Source: Oidiodendron maius Zn
Taxonomy: Eukaryota; Ascomycota; Leotiomycetes; Myxotrichaceae
NCBI GenBank assembly: GCA_000827325.1
Contig: KN832887.1
Location: 372,001 to 436,000, forward strand
DNA length: 64,000 nt
Reading direction: 5' to 3'
A model generated the notes under the pieces. That model did not search any database. It saw only the letters and a list, made by a program, of their open reading frames with translations, and was not told where the DNA came from. A program made the position numbers and the translations under genes. Of the stretch, positions 46,831 through 57,324 are shown in pieces; positions within the stretch are counted from its first letter, which is position 1; each line of letters opens with the position of its first letter.

Positions 46831-47623
46831 AGAGGACAGATGGTTAAAGGAACCCAAGAAGCAATCATTCATTCTTCTCTTCTTCATGGAGGACGTAGCA
46901 TCGTAATCCGTCCAGGTGTTAAGCCAAAATAAGGAATAGCGACTATACCTAGATATAATTTACACAAGCAAGTGATTATATACGAAATACCAAAGCGACA
47001 TGCGTAGTGTGAAGGATATGGACGATGCATATAAAAGTTCGCAATTGAGACTATTAATATTAGAAGTCTTGTAGTAGATATATGCACCGGGGACTTTGAG
47101 AGAGTAGGTGATAGAAGAAGTGATATATATTTCGCGCGAGAATTCTCCGGCGATTGTTATAATCAGCTTCAGAACCATCGATCCCAATGCATTCACCCAT
47201 CCACGCTCCCGTAATATGCGTACAACTTAAATGAGCTAGTGGAATGAGTCACAAGGTCACGATGACGCTTGAGTCTCACAAAGCCCCTCTGAACAAGCCT
47301 AGAATATGTTGAAGTACCAAACTCACGTTGCAATTCATTTCTCTTACTATGGGAGCTAAGTGGCCTTACACTTGGGCTGATATGGTTGTGACCATGGAAT
47401 AATATTCACAGAATATAGGGTGTCCATGTTGTCTCGGATGCTCACACGGTCATAAATGGCACTCTCTTTTCAAATGATCTCCGTATATATACATGTAACA
47501 TAAAATAAACAATAATTATACAACGACGTGACAGTATCTTTCCATCCTAATAGAGAGAAATTGTCCAGTCCACTCTTATATGAATGCGATTTATGGGGCA
47601 GTGCAGATGAGACCTTGATCGAG
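46831..47623. other. Intergenic region
   Basis: AT-rich convergent region without a gene. Confidence 0.5.
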
Positions 47624-47987
47624 CTATAATTTAGTCAGAACTGGATAGTCGCAGGTAGTGAGAGGGAGGAGTCCTACGATAGGAAGGAGACAGCACATGT
47701 CAATCTTTCCTTCAGCCGCGCAGATCGCGACAAAGTCGGGAACGTCCGTTGGGGTAGTCGGAGCTAGAGGAGAAAGTAAGTTCATCATTGCCTAAGAATA
47801 TCTTGGGAGAAGGAAACCCACGTGGAGTGCAGTCAAGATCTGCAACACCTAGAACGTCGACATCGCAACAGAGAGGAGTACCCTCAGCACCGGGGCAGAT
47901 GCCACTTTGGCGTCGTGCGATGGTCATGCCATGAACTGATAAGGCACCTGCCAAAAGGCCGAAGAGAGTAGCGACTGAAGTTCTCAT
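47624..47987 (-). CDS. Class II hydrophobin
   Basis: Two exons on the minus strand (47822-47987 and 47624-47763) encode 101 residues. The signal peptide MRTSVATLFGLLAGALSVHG precedes the eight-cysteine hydrophobin pattern: C, then CC in PLCCDVDVLG, C in DLDCTPP, C in VAICAAEG, CC in DMCCLLPIVG, and C in TTCDYPVL. The spacing is short and regular as in class II. The protein self-assembles at air-water interfaces and coats hyphae or spores. The intron between the third and fourth cysteine blocks is in the position often seen in these genes. Confidence 0.93.
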
Positions 47988-49270
47988 ATTGAAATATGGT
48001 CTGTGTTGAATGTAGAATTTAGGTGATGGAGCTAAATGATAGAGATCGCAGCTGGAGATACCACGGCCTTTTATAGATATAGCAATGATAATGCAGATAG
48101 CAATTCCTGTTTCCCTGACAGAATATGAGGACTTGTCATTCGCTAGACCTTTCATCATTAGACTGGAGATCGGCAAATACGAAGGCATTTGAGCTGAGCG
48201 AAATTCTCGCTCAGGGTACTCAAGGCCTGTAAGGTCCGACTATATCCTTGCCCAAGGGAAATTTGACTGGAAGAAAACCTCCGATACCCTTCTTGTCGGG
48301 CTATTCCCATCGTAACTGCGCAAATCGAGCCACCAGGAATTACAGCAAGCATGGGGGGCTCAGTTTTGCTAGGAATAAAGTTAGTAGGCTTTGTTGTGAT
48401 GGGGCGGGTGGCGTAACACCTTGTTCAGGGGGAGTGAGAGGAGCCGCCGGGCAAATAAGGTTTTGGATAAAATACCTAGATGTCGGGACACCATGAGGGT
48501 ATCACTGGAATAGAATAGAGCATCACATCATTGAATGTTGAGGCTCTCGGTGAGAGACAATCCCACTGACTTCTACCTCAGTTTCCAATACGGAGAGATT
48601 GTATCATTCAGCTGATAATATCTAGCTGAAAATCTCAAGACTTGGAAGAGACCCTGAGCATAAGACGCCTCTGCTATGCGAAGCGGGGTATGTACCCTGT
48701 TAGGGGCGTTAGCCACCACAGGGCGATTCAGGGGCGCATTCCAACCCATCTCATATCGGGGTATATTGAATGGGTTCTATACCCTACATCGCCAGAGCGG
48801 AAACACCATACGAAGTTCTGGCCGCCATATAAACAAAATGATGATGTCATACTGCCCTGTCGATATTAGGGGGGCGACTCGTCTAATTGGAAGAATGCCT
48901 GGGAAACTAGCCTCGCTTGGGTCTTGGATAACGTTCCTGTTTAATAAAACGGCTCATCTCACATGGGAATGTTTTCATGGCACTTTCCATTTCCCGTCTT
49001 TGAATCTGAGCTGCTGCTTTAGCCTGAGCCATGGGTGAGCACCACTACGCCAAGGGAGCCTGCATCTGCCGGAACTCAATTTGGCTCCCTTGAGGTCCGG
49101 TTACACTTTCCCGGTCACTGTGCAGCGATTAAAAGCGTAGCTTATTTTCTAAATCAGCTTAGTTCTCTTGCAGGGTGGCTGTGTAAGTCAGAGGAGGTGG
49201 CGAGGCATGTCGAATCTTAACATAATCCAACGAAGAAATGGAGCCTACTTTTCTTCTTTCGTGCACACCG
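47988..49270. other. Gene-free region
   Basis: Several short open frames without family resemblance and no splice structure. No gene supported. Confidence 0.45.
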
Positions 49271-49279
49271 ATATGCAGT

Positions 49280-49920
49280 CCCTTTCCTGATTTCTGGACT
49301 CATCGCGACAGTCATCGAGGCCGGGTTATCGTCTACTCTAGCTCAGAGACAAGATGATTGTGCCTATTACCTCGCCGACTCGCAAGACTACTCTGGCACA
49401 ATTACTAGTAAGATGACCCCCGCCGCCGCATCTAATAGGCTGCTTGAAAACGGCTCCTGTTATTTGCGCAACCGAATCTGGATTTCTGCCCCGGAAGTAT
49501 CGCTATGACCCTCTTGGGTGGCAATCAACACTGTCGATCCCGAGAACTCTGGCTATGCAGATGAGGGGGTTGCTGTCCACGAATCTGCCATGAGAGCTCC
49601 GGTTTAGATCTAAACATTCAAAGTGACAGTAACAAAATCTTCAACTCTTTAATCGGTATCTACGATCGAGTCTACTATCAACTTCCCAGCGCACCCCTGT
49701 CATAACAAAGAATCCCGTTACCTGCGGCAGGTCTGGCAATGAAGCACCTTACACTGACCAATACCTAACTATGACGTCTCCCGATGGAATGTACGTCAAT
49801 GGCTTGCTTGTGGGAAGTAACCTTACTTGGGTACTTAGGCAGACGCCAATACAGTCAGTAGAATCTGCCCTTCTGGTACTTTGGGTCAAGCAATACAGTA
49901 ATTATATGTAATATGTGGGG
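49280..49920 (+). pseudogene. Decayed secreted-protein gene (family unknown)
   Basis: A signal-like hydrophobic stretch (ISGLIATVIEAGLSSTLA) runs into DDCAYYLADSQDYSG and is followed by stops and frame changes. Farther on (about 49706-49910), another open piece includes TCGRSGNEAPYTDQYLTM. The pieces share coding-like composition but no continuous frame. I do not recognise the family. Confidence 0.35.
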
Positions 49921-50405
49921 CCAGACGTAATATCGTTCAGTGGTCGGACTAACGCGGATTTCGACTTTTACTACGCGGCCAAATTTCGAGGCATCAGCCA
50001 TTTTCCAGTTACCAAATACCATTTTGTGCAAATATTTTCAATGTCATCCGGTGTTTTCCATATCTTATTCAATCCAAGATAGACTTCAGTGGCTGCAAGA
50101 ATTCTTTTTGTTTACGTAATTTCACCGCAACCGAAGCAGAGGAGTTTTATGAATTCGCAAGACAAGGAATTATGCCTAAGTTTGGCCAGCAGCTCAAGAA
50201 TTACTGAAAATTTATTATGAGGGCTTTGAATCAAGCTCGCCATAGACAGGAAAAGAGCCCAAGCTCAATCTAGGAGGGGAAAGAGGGTTAAATGTCACCA
50301 TGAATATTACCGAATAGGTATATAGTACTAGGTGCCGAATTGGCTAGCACTCATTAGTCCTGTATATGCATTATCTCTCTATCCCTCACGCATTGCCTCT
50401 ATACT

Positions 50406-51056
50406 TTAACTGCCCACTCCCTCGTAGAAAATGCTGTTTAGTTTTGCGATCTGACGGGCCTGGACATCAACCTGGACTTTAAGGGCACGGTTCTCCTCCT
50501 GGAGTGATTTCTTCTCGAGTTCTAGGTCTTTGATCCTTTGAGATGGTGTTGGAGGGAGTTCTTTGTTACGATAAGGATCTTAGGGGGTCTGAATTGTTGA
50601 GATTGGTTCGATCGTTCGTACCTCCGGTATATTGCAGTTGGCTTGGCGACGATTGTTTGAATGTAGAATAATTCGGTGGACTAAACGCGACGTACGTTAG
50701 CTTGATGAGAGCAGTTTCTTGCCTGTCACCGAGACGGATATCGTGCGTCCGACTTGGCGCGCCACCCCCAATGCTAATCATTAGACCGATCCTGATGTTA
50801 GGAAAGCTGTGCAGCATATCTCTCGCGACGTTTGCTGAAGCGGCTATGCCGTAAGTTATTTCCTATCTGACAACACTACTATAACAACCTTGTGTTTCCA
50901 AACTCTTTGAAGTGTGTAAATGTTGTTGTCATTTTGAGATACGTATTCGACACTGTCATGCTTTTCGTCGAGAAAAGCTTGTGCGGCAACATACCCGGAG
51001 CTTATAGCGCAAATCCATCCAACTGTGTAGTCTTCGGGGCTCAACATATTCGCCAT
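50406..51056 (-). pseudogene. Broken NLR fragment: nucleoside-phosphorylase-like domain joined to a coiled-coil tail
   Basis: From the ATG at 51056, the sequence reads YTVGWICAISSGYVAAQ, the opening of the PNP_UDP-type domain of fungal NLRs. A frameshift falls near 50862. Reading resumes with [12 protein letters not shown] and [16 protein letters not shown], after which the domain breaks off. An unrelated tail follows: FSPPNYSTF, an intron (about 50579-50624), then a coiled coil (IKDLELEKKSLQEENRAL) ending at 50406. The PNP part lacks its second half and any NTPase domain. It could be a decayed gene or a chimeric gene with an undetected intron. Confidence 0.55.
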
Positions 51057-51221
51057 CGCCTCGGCAAGAGAACAGAAGACTTTGAATTCCTTTAACTAGA
51101 ATATGAAGGTACTGTAGTTTGAATAATTCTATCGCCCAGAGAGAATGATATTGGTCCCAAACGGGTCGAGGCTGACAGCAGATGCCCTTATAATCTTCTC
51201 CCATGGACGACAGCTACAGCC

Positions 51222-53501
51222 CTAATAAATAACGACCTCCTGCTCCTGACAATCATCAAACCATCCTGACGCCGTAGTGTCGATATCATCCCACATTAAA
51301 ACAAAGAGGCCAACTCGGAAATAAACACCACCCCTACAGCTCAAGACCAGTCCGGTGAAGTCGGCCGGCGGCGTTCCATTGCTCCACCCTAGTGCAGATA
51401 ACCCCATTACTTTGTGCGTCTGGCGAATTGGTAATAGGTGTGATGCGGAGGATGGGCTGCTGACATCAGGCACAAAGTAACCAATTTTCTTATCACCTTC
51501 TGTGATTATCATCGCCAGATAATTGGTATATCCTCCAGGAGAAAGCGTAAACTTGAGGGTGCCGAGAGATCTTACAATGCCAGTGAGTACGAGCTTACCG
51601 CCACGTACTGCTCCTGTATGTGTGTTGTCGAGTGGAGAGGTGCCAAGGAATATCTCACGTATCTTTATCATGGAGGTATAGCCTGTCTTGAAGATAGCTT
51701 TCGACCGTACCGGCCCAGTCTGCGAGGCCCATGACCACGTGGGGGCGAGATAGACGCCTGGTTGTGGTCTGGGAGATGAAACCCACCATAGAAGGTCTAA
51801 TTCAAAAGTATTAAGATGCGCTGCCGGATTGGTCCATAATCCTGCACCATATTGTAAATCAGGATTTGCCATCTTGATGCGCTGGGCTATGCCGGATAAT
51901 GCTACTAGCTTATCGCCTGGTCGGGTCAATTCACATCCAGAATACTGTCGCACAATGTGAAACCAATCACTGTGAAAGTTAAATGCGTCCGTGGCATCAT
52001 TCACCTGGCCTGGTGGCGAGACACAGCCGCGGAGTAACCTAGCAAAAGCTCTAAATTCTCCATTTTGGTATATTGACAAAGGCTTGAGTCGAGCACCTGG
52101 ACCAAATATTGTGCTCCTATTTGTTTCAGCGTCTTTGACAAGAAACCCTTCTCCGTAAGGCTGAAACTCGGAAGCGCTGCCCAACCTGCATCGCCATTCC
52201 ACCCCGAAACGGTGGAATTCAATAACCCGTGCAGAGAGAAGTCGCTCCTGAAATGTCCAGGCACGCCGATACAGTGGTTTATCGAAGCTCCGGTTAAGCG
52301 CTCTTGCATCGCATGCAAATAGGCCGTCATTTGCACTTCCGGCTACGCGGCATGGGGCATATGATAATGGATTGCGTTGCCAGAAGCATCCTTCATGTGC
52401 GGTAGCGGCTGCTGAAGCTAAGATCGTGCAACATGCGCCTTCATAAATACGTCCCATCACTGCCGATTCCGCGGTCCAATCGTCGACACTGTCTTGGATA
52501 ATGCATAAGCAATCTATCCAGAGGTATCTGAGTCCTATAGAGTGCGTGATCCTAATGGCATCTTTGAAACTCTTGGGCAGGTCATCTAACAAGATTCCAG
52601 CAAGTCTAGACTCTAAGTTTTCAGCGTTAAGGACAGAAATGTCTGCCGCGCCACCCCAGCAGTGACTTAGAGCACAATACTGTGGCGATAACCCCTCGGA
52701 CTGAGTTAAATGGAGTCGAATCGACGGATAGTCAATGGCAATGAGCCTCTTTGGTGTAAAGCTGGTCTCTGGGAGCTGACATTGGCTGTGATACGTCAAA
52801 CACTCCGAGAGCCAGAACTTGGTCAAAGTCATGTGAGCCGCAGAGGACGTGTTAGTCTCGCCATGTGAGTTATGTGGCTGGTGCTCTAAATCTATCTCTT
52901 TCATATCTTGCAATAGCCAGATATATGTAGGAGAAAGTGACAGACGTGCCACGGGTATCTTTCCATATGTCCAATCGTCCCAATCTATACACCAGACCTT
53001 GGCTCGCGGGTCAGGACTGACAATTGCAATCAGTGAGAGGGACTTCGGCCCCATATCATGGTCGATCGAGATTCTGAGAAAAACTGGACAATTCTTAAAC
53101 TCCGAATTCAGGTCTGAACCAAATTCTTCACAAGTCTGGCTCCAGAGCAAAGAACAGAGGTGGCACTTTGCCCTGAAGGCGGCTTCAAAGCGGCCAACCG
53201 TCTCATGTAGTGTAAAATATTCCAGTGAAGGAACTAGCCACAGCCGTGATCCACGAACAATAAGCGATTTCTTCATAACAGCTCTGCATGCGTCGCATAG
53301 ATTGTGCAAGTAACATGGTTCGCCGTTTTCCAGTACAGAAGAAGAATTAGAGGCGCCCCTAAATCGAGGGCCTAGCAGCCATAGCGAAAATGGTAATGGC
53401 GGCCGTACAGGCTTTGTCGGCACACCACGAGCTCGTGGTAATTTTGCACCCCACGAGTGCTTGCTGCGGCGCGTGCCGGTCTTTCGGGGACCAAACAGCA
53501 T
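51222..53501 (-). CDS. HET-domain protein with Cys-rich N-terminus
   Basis: A single exon encodes 759 residues. The N-terminus has paired cysteines (CYLHNLCDACRAV and CHLCSLLW), common in one HET subfamily. The HET domain follows: YCALSHCWGG, then IGLRYLWIDCLCIIQDS with AVMGRIYEGACCTI and YRRAWTFQERLLSAR. The length matches this subfamily. It lies just upstream of, and in the same direction as, the broken PNP fragment. The role in incompatibility is inferred from the domain. Confidence 0.93.
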   Translation of the reverse strand: MLFGPRKTGTRRSKHSWGAKLPRARGVPTKPVRPPLPFSLWLLGPRFRGASNSSSVLENGEPCYLHNLCDACRAVMKKSLIVRGSRLWLVPSLEYFTLHETVGRFEAAFRAKCHLCSLLWSQTCEEFGSDLNSEFKNCPVFLRISIDHDMGPKSLSLIAIVSPDPRAKVWCIDWDDWTYGKIPVARLSLSPTYIWLLQDMKEIDLEHQPHNSHGETNTSSAAHMTLTKFWLSECLTYHSQCQLPETSFTPKRLIAIDYPSIRLHLTQSEGLSPQYCALSHCWGGAADISVLNAENLESRLAGILLDDLPKSFKDAIRITHSIGLRYLWIDCLCIIQDSVDDWTAESAVMGRIYEGACCTILASAAATAHEGCFWQRNPLSYAPCRVAGSANDGLFACDARALNRSFDKPLYRRAWTFQERLLSARVIEFHRFGVEWRCRLGSASEFQPYGEGFLVKDAETNRSTIFGPGARLKPLSIYQNGEFRAFARLLRGCVSPPGQVNDATDAFNFHSDWFHIVRQYSGCELTRPGDKLVALSGIAQRIKMANPDLQYGAGLWTNPAAHLNTFELDLLWWVSSPRPQPGVYLAPTWSWASQTGPVRSKAIFKTGYTSMIKIREIFLGTSPLDNTHTGAVRGGKLVLTGIVRSLGTLKFTLSPGGYTNYLAMIITEGDKKIGYFVPDVSSPSSASHLLPIRQTHKVMGLSALGWSNGTPPADFTGLVLSCRGGVYFRVGLFVLMWDDIDTTASGWFDDCQEQEVVIY

Positions 53502-54766
53502 TGCATAGGTGGTCAGATCTCAGTGGTATCAGTTACGTAGCTCAGTTGACTTGGCCGGATAAATGGGGAGACACAACTCTCAGCGGCCGTGCAGGATGGT
53601 ATTGTATAACCAAGGCGAATCGGATCGGGTCAACTTATATGGAATGGGTGAACAATACACCGGGAAAGCGAATATATTAATAGCAAGGCAGTAGCCTTAC
53701 CTTTAGAACAATAACAACTAATTCAACCAACCTTTTTGACCCCATATTGCATATGCAGTATCACCGGAGTGATACAAACAGGTATTTTACTATTAGAGAA
53801 CTTGTAGGTTTCATAGGTAGTTCTTGCGTCGGCGGCATAATGTAGCTTGTGGCGGGCAGAAAGAGATTGGAGAGGAATTGTGGTGAGAGCTACTCTACAA
53901 ATCATTACAGTAAGATGGCCACTCTCTTACCGACGACGCGATAGGCGCGTTGTGATTATTCATAAATTAGTAATCAAATTCTAACTCGCTCTTCATAATT
54001 GTCATACTCCAGTACTGTAGCAGACTCGGCCTAACTAAGAAAAGCAAACAAAGCAACTTCCTAAGTGATAATTGAATGTATAAATCATAACATTTCCTTC
54101 TACTAGTTACAGCAAGACAAGTCACAACGCGGAGCATGTACCATCCTGATGAGGATGAGGACTAGTCGTACCAAGATGGCTCAGAGAGAAGTTCCCTGTA
54201 TAACAGTGCAAGCGACTTCACAATATTGAGCAGGGGTCTGTGTGAGTCCCCAGCCAGCTTGCCTACGGCACAGAGCCCACCGGTAAGAAAGTCCAGTGGC
54301 GGTGGTGCTTTGAGGCTATTCGTGAAGCGAGCAAGATGGAAGAGCAACACTCAGGGTCTTGGACAGAGTCCACTGGGGTAGCCACCTTATCAATCCAAGC
54401 CGATATCTAGTCGAATATCTCGCATAGTATAGTCTCGAACATACTAATGACGAAGGTCAGGAGTCTAGTTTAATTCGCCCCTAGTCGTATCTCTAGAAGG
54501 CGCTAATTACTCGAACGGATTTAGAAAATTCGGATTCTGTTGAATTCATATCAGGATAACACGAATAATCAACCTAGTTCGTGTGCCACTTCTGTCCATA
54601 TTGAGGCAGGGCGAGCCGTTTGAGTTGTGGCGTTTTGGTGAACCAATAGCCACTGGTTCTAAATATAGATACACAAAGCTGAATTTTCAGCTCGCTTCTA
54701 TAACATGAGCTATCGAGAAGAAGTCGTTCATTGAACTGGATTAGAATAATCAAGACGTCTAATGAG
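53502..54766. other. Intergenic region between two divergent HET genes
   Basis: No gene seen. It contains both promoters. Confidence 0.5.
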
Positions 54767-56857
54767 ATGAAGCAAAGAAAACAGTTGGCGTTGAGATTGA
54801 AAGCAGTTTTCTCCACACGACCAAGAAAACAGCAAACGGGCGGTTCTGAAGTTGTTGAGCGTCACGTCGAGCAGAATAGAGCCGTACCACCTACTCAAAT
54901 CACGGAACATCAGATTGAGCAGTATGAAGCCTTGGATACCAGTATCAATACACCCAAAACAAGCGCATTCGCAGTCAAAGAGCCGCAATTGATAGAGTCA
55001 GAGACAACAGAGGTAGCTTCCACTGCTAAGTTCCCTTATGAACAACTTTCAGCAGGCTACATCAGACTCGTGAAATTAGACATACCCAACCCGGACGATA
55101 CCAGCCTTCTTTCAGAAACAAAGCTTGAAATAACAGCAAGTTTCGAAACTATCTCTATCTTAGAAAAAAATCATGTGCCAACCTACATTGCGCTCTCATA
55201 CGCTTGGGGTGATCCCAAGCTCACTCGCTCCATCATTCTCAACGGCTCCCCATTTTCCGTGACTCGATCCCTGTACGACTTCCTCCTTCATTACTCCAAA
55301 CCCGGCCAAAAGAATACGAATCTCCCTCTCTGGGTCGACTCCATCTGCATCAATCAAGCTGACTTATCTGAACGAGCTTCTCAAGTCAAGCTTATGGGAT
55401 CTATATACTCTCTTGCATCCAGCGTTAAAATCTGGCTCGGAGAAGCAAGTGAAGATTCAGACCTTGCTATGGACTTTGTCGAAGAACTGAGAATCTTCCT
55501 TCTCAGACCACCTTGGAGAGCATACGAGAGCAGCAGACTCTGGGACAAGCCGAGCACGACACCTGGCTCTCCGAATTGGACGGCGTTGAAGCATCTGATG
55601 GAAAGAAGCTGGTTCAGCCGTATTTGGGTCGTGCAGGAGGTCGCGCTTGCTAAGTCTGCAGAAGTAATGTGTGGAGAGAAAACTTTGACCTGGGAAACAT
55701 TTTCTGGGGCGATAGAGGAAGCAGACCAGGAGGAACTTGGTGGATTAATGTTAAGCGGTGAGGAGGAGAAAGATACTCTGACAACTAGCATTATTCCTCG
55801 TGGTTGGGGTTGCGTGAGGAATATTATTGGAGCACGTAATACAGTGTTGAAAAAGAAACTACTGACGATGGCCGAGACGGCGGACATTTTCATACCCCAT
55901 CAATCCACTGACCCCAGGGACAAGATCTTCGCTCTTCTGGGTATTGTTAGTGATGCGACAGACAGTGCATGGGAACCCGACTACAGCATTCCTGTACACG
56001 ACTTGTATACGGCTGTCACGCATAGGTTTATGGAGAAAGGCCGCCCAAACTGGTGGAAATCTGCTGGCCTTTCGCATCCAAGGAACATCGAGGAGCTTCC
56101 TAGCTGGGTTCCAGATTTATCTGCAAGAGTTGGGGCCAGTCCACTCAGAGGTCACTCGGCCGGTGGAAAAGGTCCATGCGAGTTCACCATGTTCCGAGAG
56201 CGTGAATGTATAAGATTTGAAGGATATGTCTTGGCAGAGATCATGGAGCTGGGACCAGTGCACAAGACCATCGGCAAGGAAAGCTTCAAAGAGACGTCTG
56301 GGATCCCGTTCCACACGAACCATTATGAATGGTACACCGCAACTTCTGCCCTATTCTCAACCCCCACCAATACCACCGCCTTCTTCCACACCCTCTGCGC
56401 ATCCACATTTCTGACGCCGGAATCTCAATACTCCTCTCCCTACCCCACCAACTCCTACTTCAGCACTTGCTACGCTTCCTACCAACATATCTTCTCCCTC
56501 GAAGCAGCCAACCCAGGCGAGAAACGCCTCTTTCCAGGTGACCTCATCAACGAAGCACAAACATTTCGGAATCCCATGGTCGTGGCAAGTTTGGAGAGGA
56601 GAATGTGTCGTTTGTCTGGCGGGGGGTTGGGACTTGTACCAGGGGCTTCGAAAGTTGGGGATCAGCTGTGCATTTCGGAGGGCGTGGATGCCCCACTGGT
56701 GATTCGGAAGACGGGGAAGAGACTTGCAGGCGTTGGGGGTAGTATTGGGCCTGAGACGAGTTGGTTTGTGGGAGAGTGTTTCATGTATGGACTGAAGACA
56801 TTCGAGGAGATAGACGCCATGGGTGGGATTCTCAAGCAATACGTCTATCTCGTGTGA
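54767..56857 (+). CDS. HET-domain protein
   Basis: A single exon from the ATG at 54767 encodes 696 residues; the open frame upstream has no ATG. A basic, Gln-rich N-terminus of about 100 residues precedes the HET domain: YIALSYAWGDPKL, LPLWVDSICINQADL with SQVKLMGSIYSLA, and RSWFSRIWVVQEVALAK. The C-terminal half is variable. It is divergent from the HET gene at 51222-53501 and unlike it in sequence, so the pair is not a recent duplication. Confidence 0.93.
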   Translation: MKQRKQLALRLKAVFSTRPRKQQTGGSEVVERHVEQNRAVPPTQITEHQIEQYEALDTSINTPKTSAFAVKEPQLIESETTEVASTAKFPYEQLSAGYIRLVKLDIPNPDDTSLLSETKLEITASFETISILEKNHVPTYIALSYAWGDPKLTRSIILNGSPFSVTRSLYDFLLHYSKPGQKNTNLPLWVDSICINQADLSERASQVKLMGSIYSLASSVKIWLGEASEDSDLAMDFVEELRIFLLRPPWRAYESSRLWDKPSTTPGSPNWTALKHLMERSWFSRIWVVQEVALAKSAEVMCGEKTLTWETFSGAIEEADQEELGGLMLSGEEEKDTLTTSIIPRGWGCVRNIIGARNTVLKKKLLTMAETADIFIPHQSTDPRDKIFALLGIVSDATDSAWEPDYSIPVHDLYTAVTHRFMEKGRPNWWKSAGLSHPRNIEELPSWVPDLSARVGASPLRGHSAGGKGPCEFTMFRERECIRFEGYVLAEIMELGPVHKTIGKESFKETSGIPFHTNHYEWYTATSALFSTPTNTTAFFHTLCASTFLTPESQYSSPYPTNSYFSTCYASYQHIFSLEAANPGEKRLFPGDLINEAQTFRNPMVVASLERRMCRLSGGGLGLVPGASKVGDQLCISEGVDAPLVIRKTGKRLAGVGGSIGPETSWFVGECFMYGLKTFEEIDAMGGILKQYVYLV

Positions 56858-57324
56858 TAGAAGACCGGTATACAATTCAGATATTTTAAGTAGACAATAA
56901 CACAAGAGCTTTCAATTTTCCCTGCTATCTTCTTTCGATTTGGGGGAGTGGAATATTAGGTCAAGTCGGATATGACTATGCCGCGTCGCGTCAATACGGT
57001 GAGAAGACCGAGCCGAAGCTGAGCCGGGCCTGAGTCGAGTCTGAGCAAAGGCAGCGCTGATCACCTGAGCCTGAGGGGAAGTGAAAACTTTCCGGTGGTA
57101 CATCATCATTATCAATTGTGAACTGACTGCAAAGGTATGCGAAAGGAGCAATCTGATTTTTTTTGTGCAGTTTGTAATATAATGTTGCTGCAGATTAACC
57201 AAATGTTATAATCTCCCTGCATCACTCCTCTCCTACCTCCCATCTTTGCTCCTAGCCTCTCTTTAACCAGGCCGACATTAGTCACTTCCATCACGAGACT
57301 AAGTATGCCCAGCCTCTTATACTC
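56858..57324. other. Convergent intergenic region
   Basis: It holds the 3' ends of the HET and permease genes. No gene. Confidence 0.5.

Noticed and set aside
48676-49220. Short open frames after the hydrophobin as genes
   Set aside because: No family resemblance, no consistent splice signals, and composition like the surrounding non-coding DNA.
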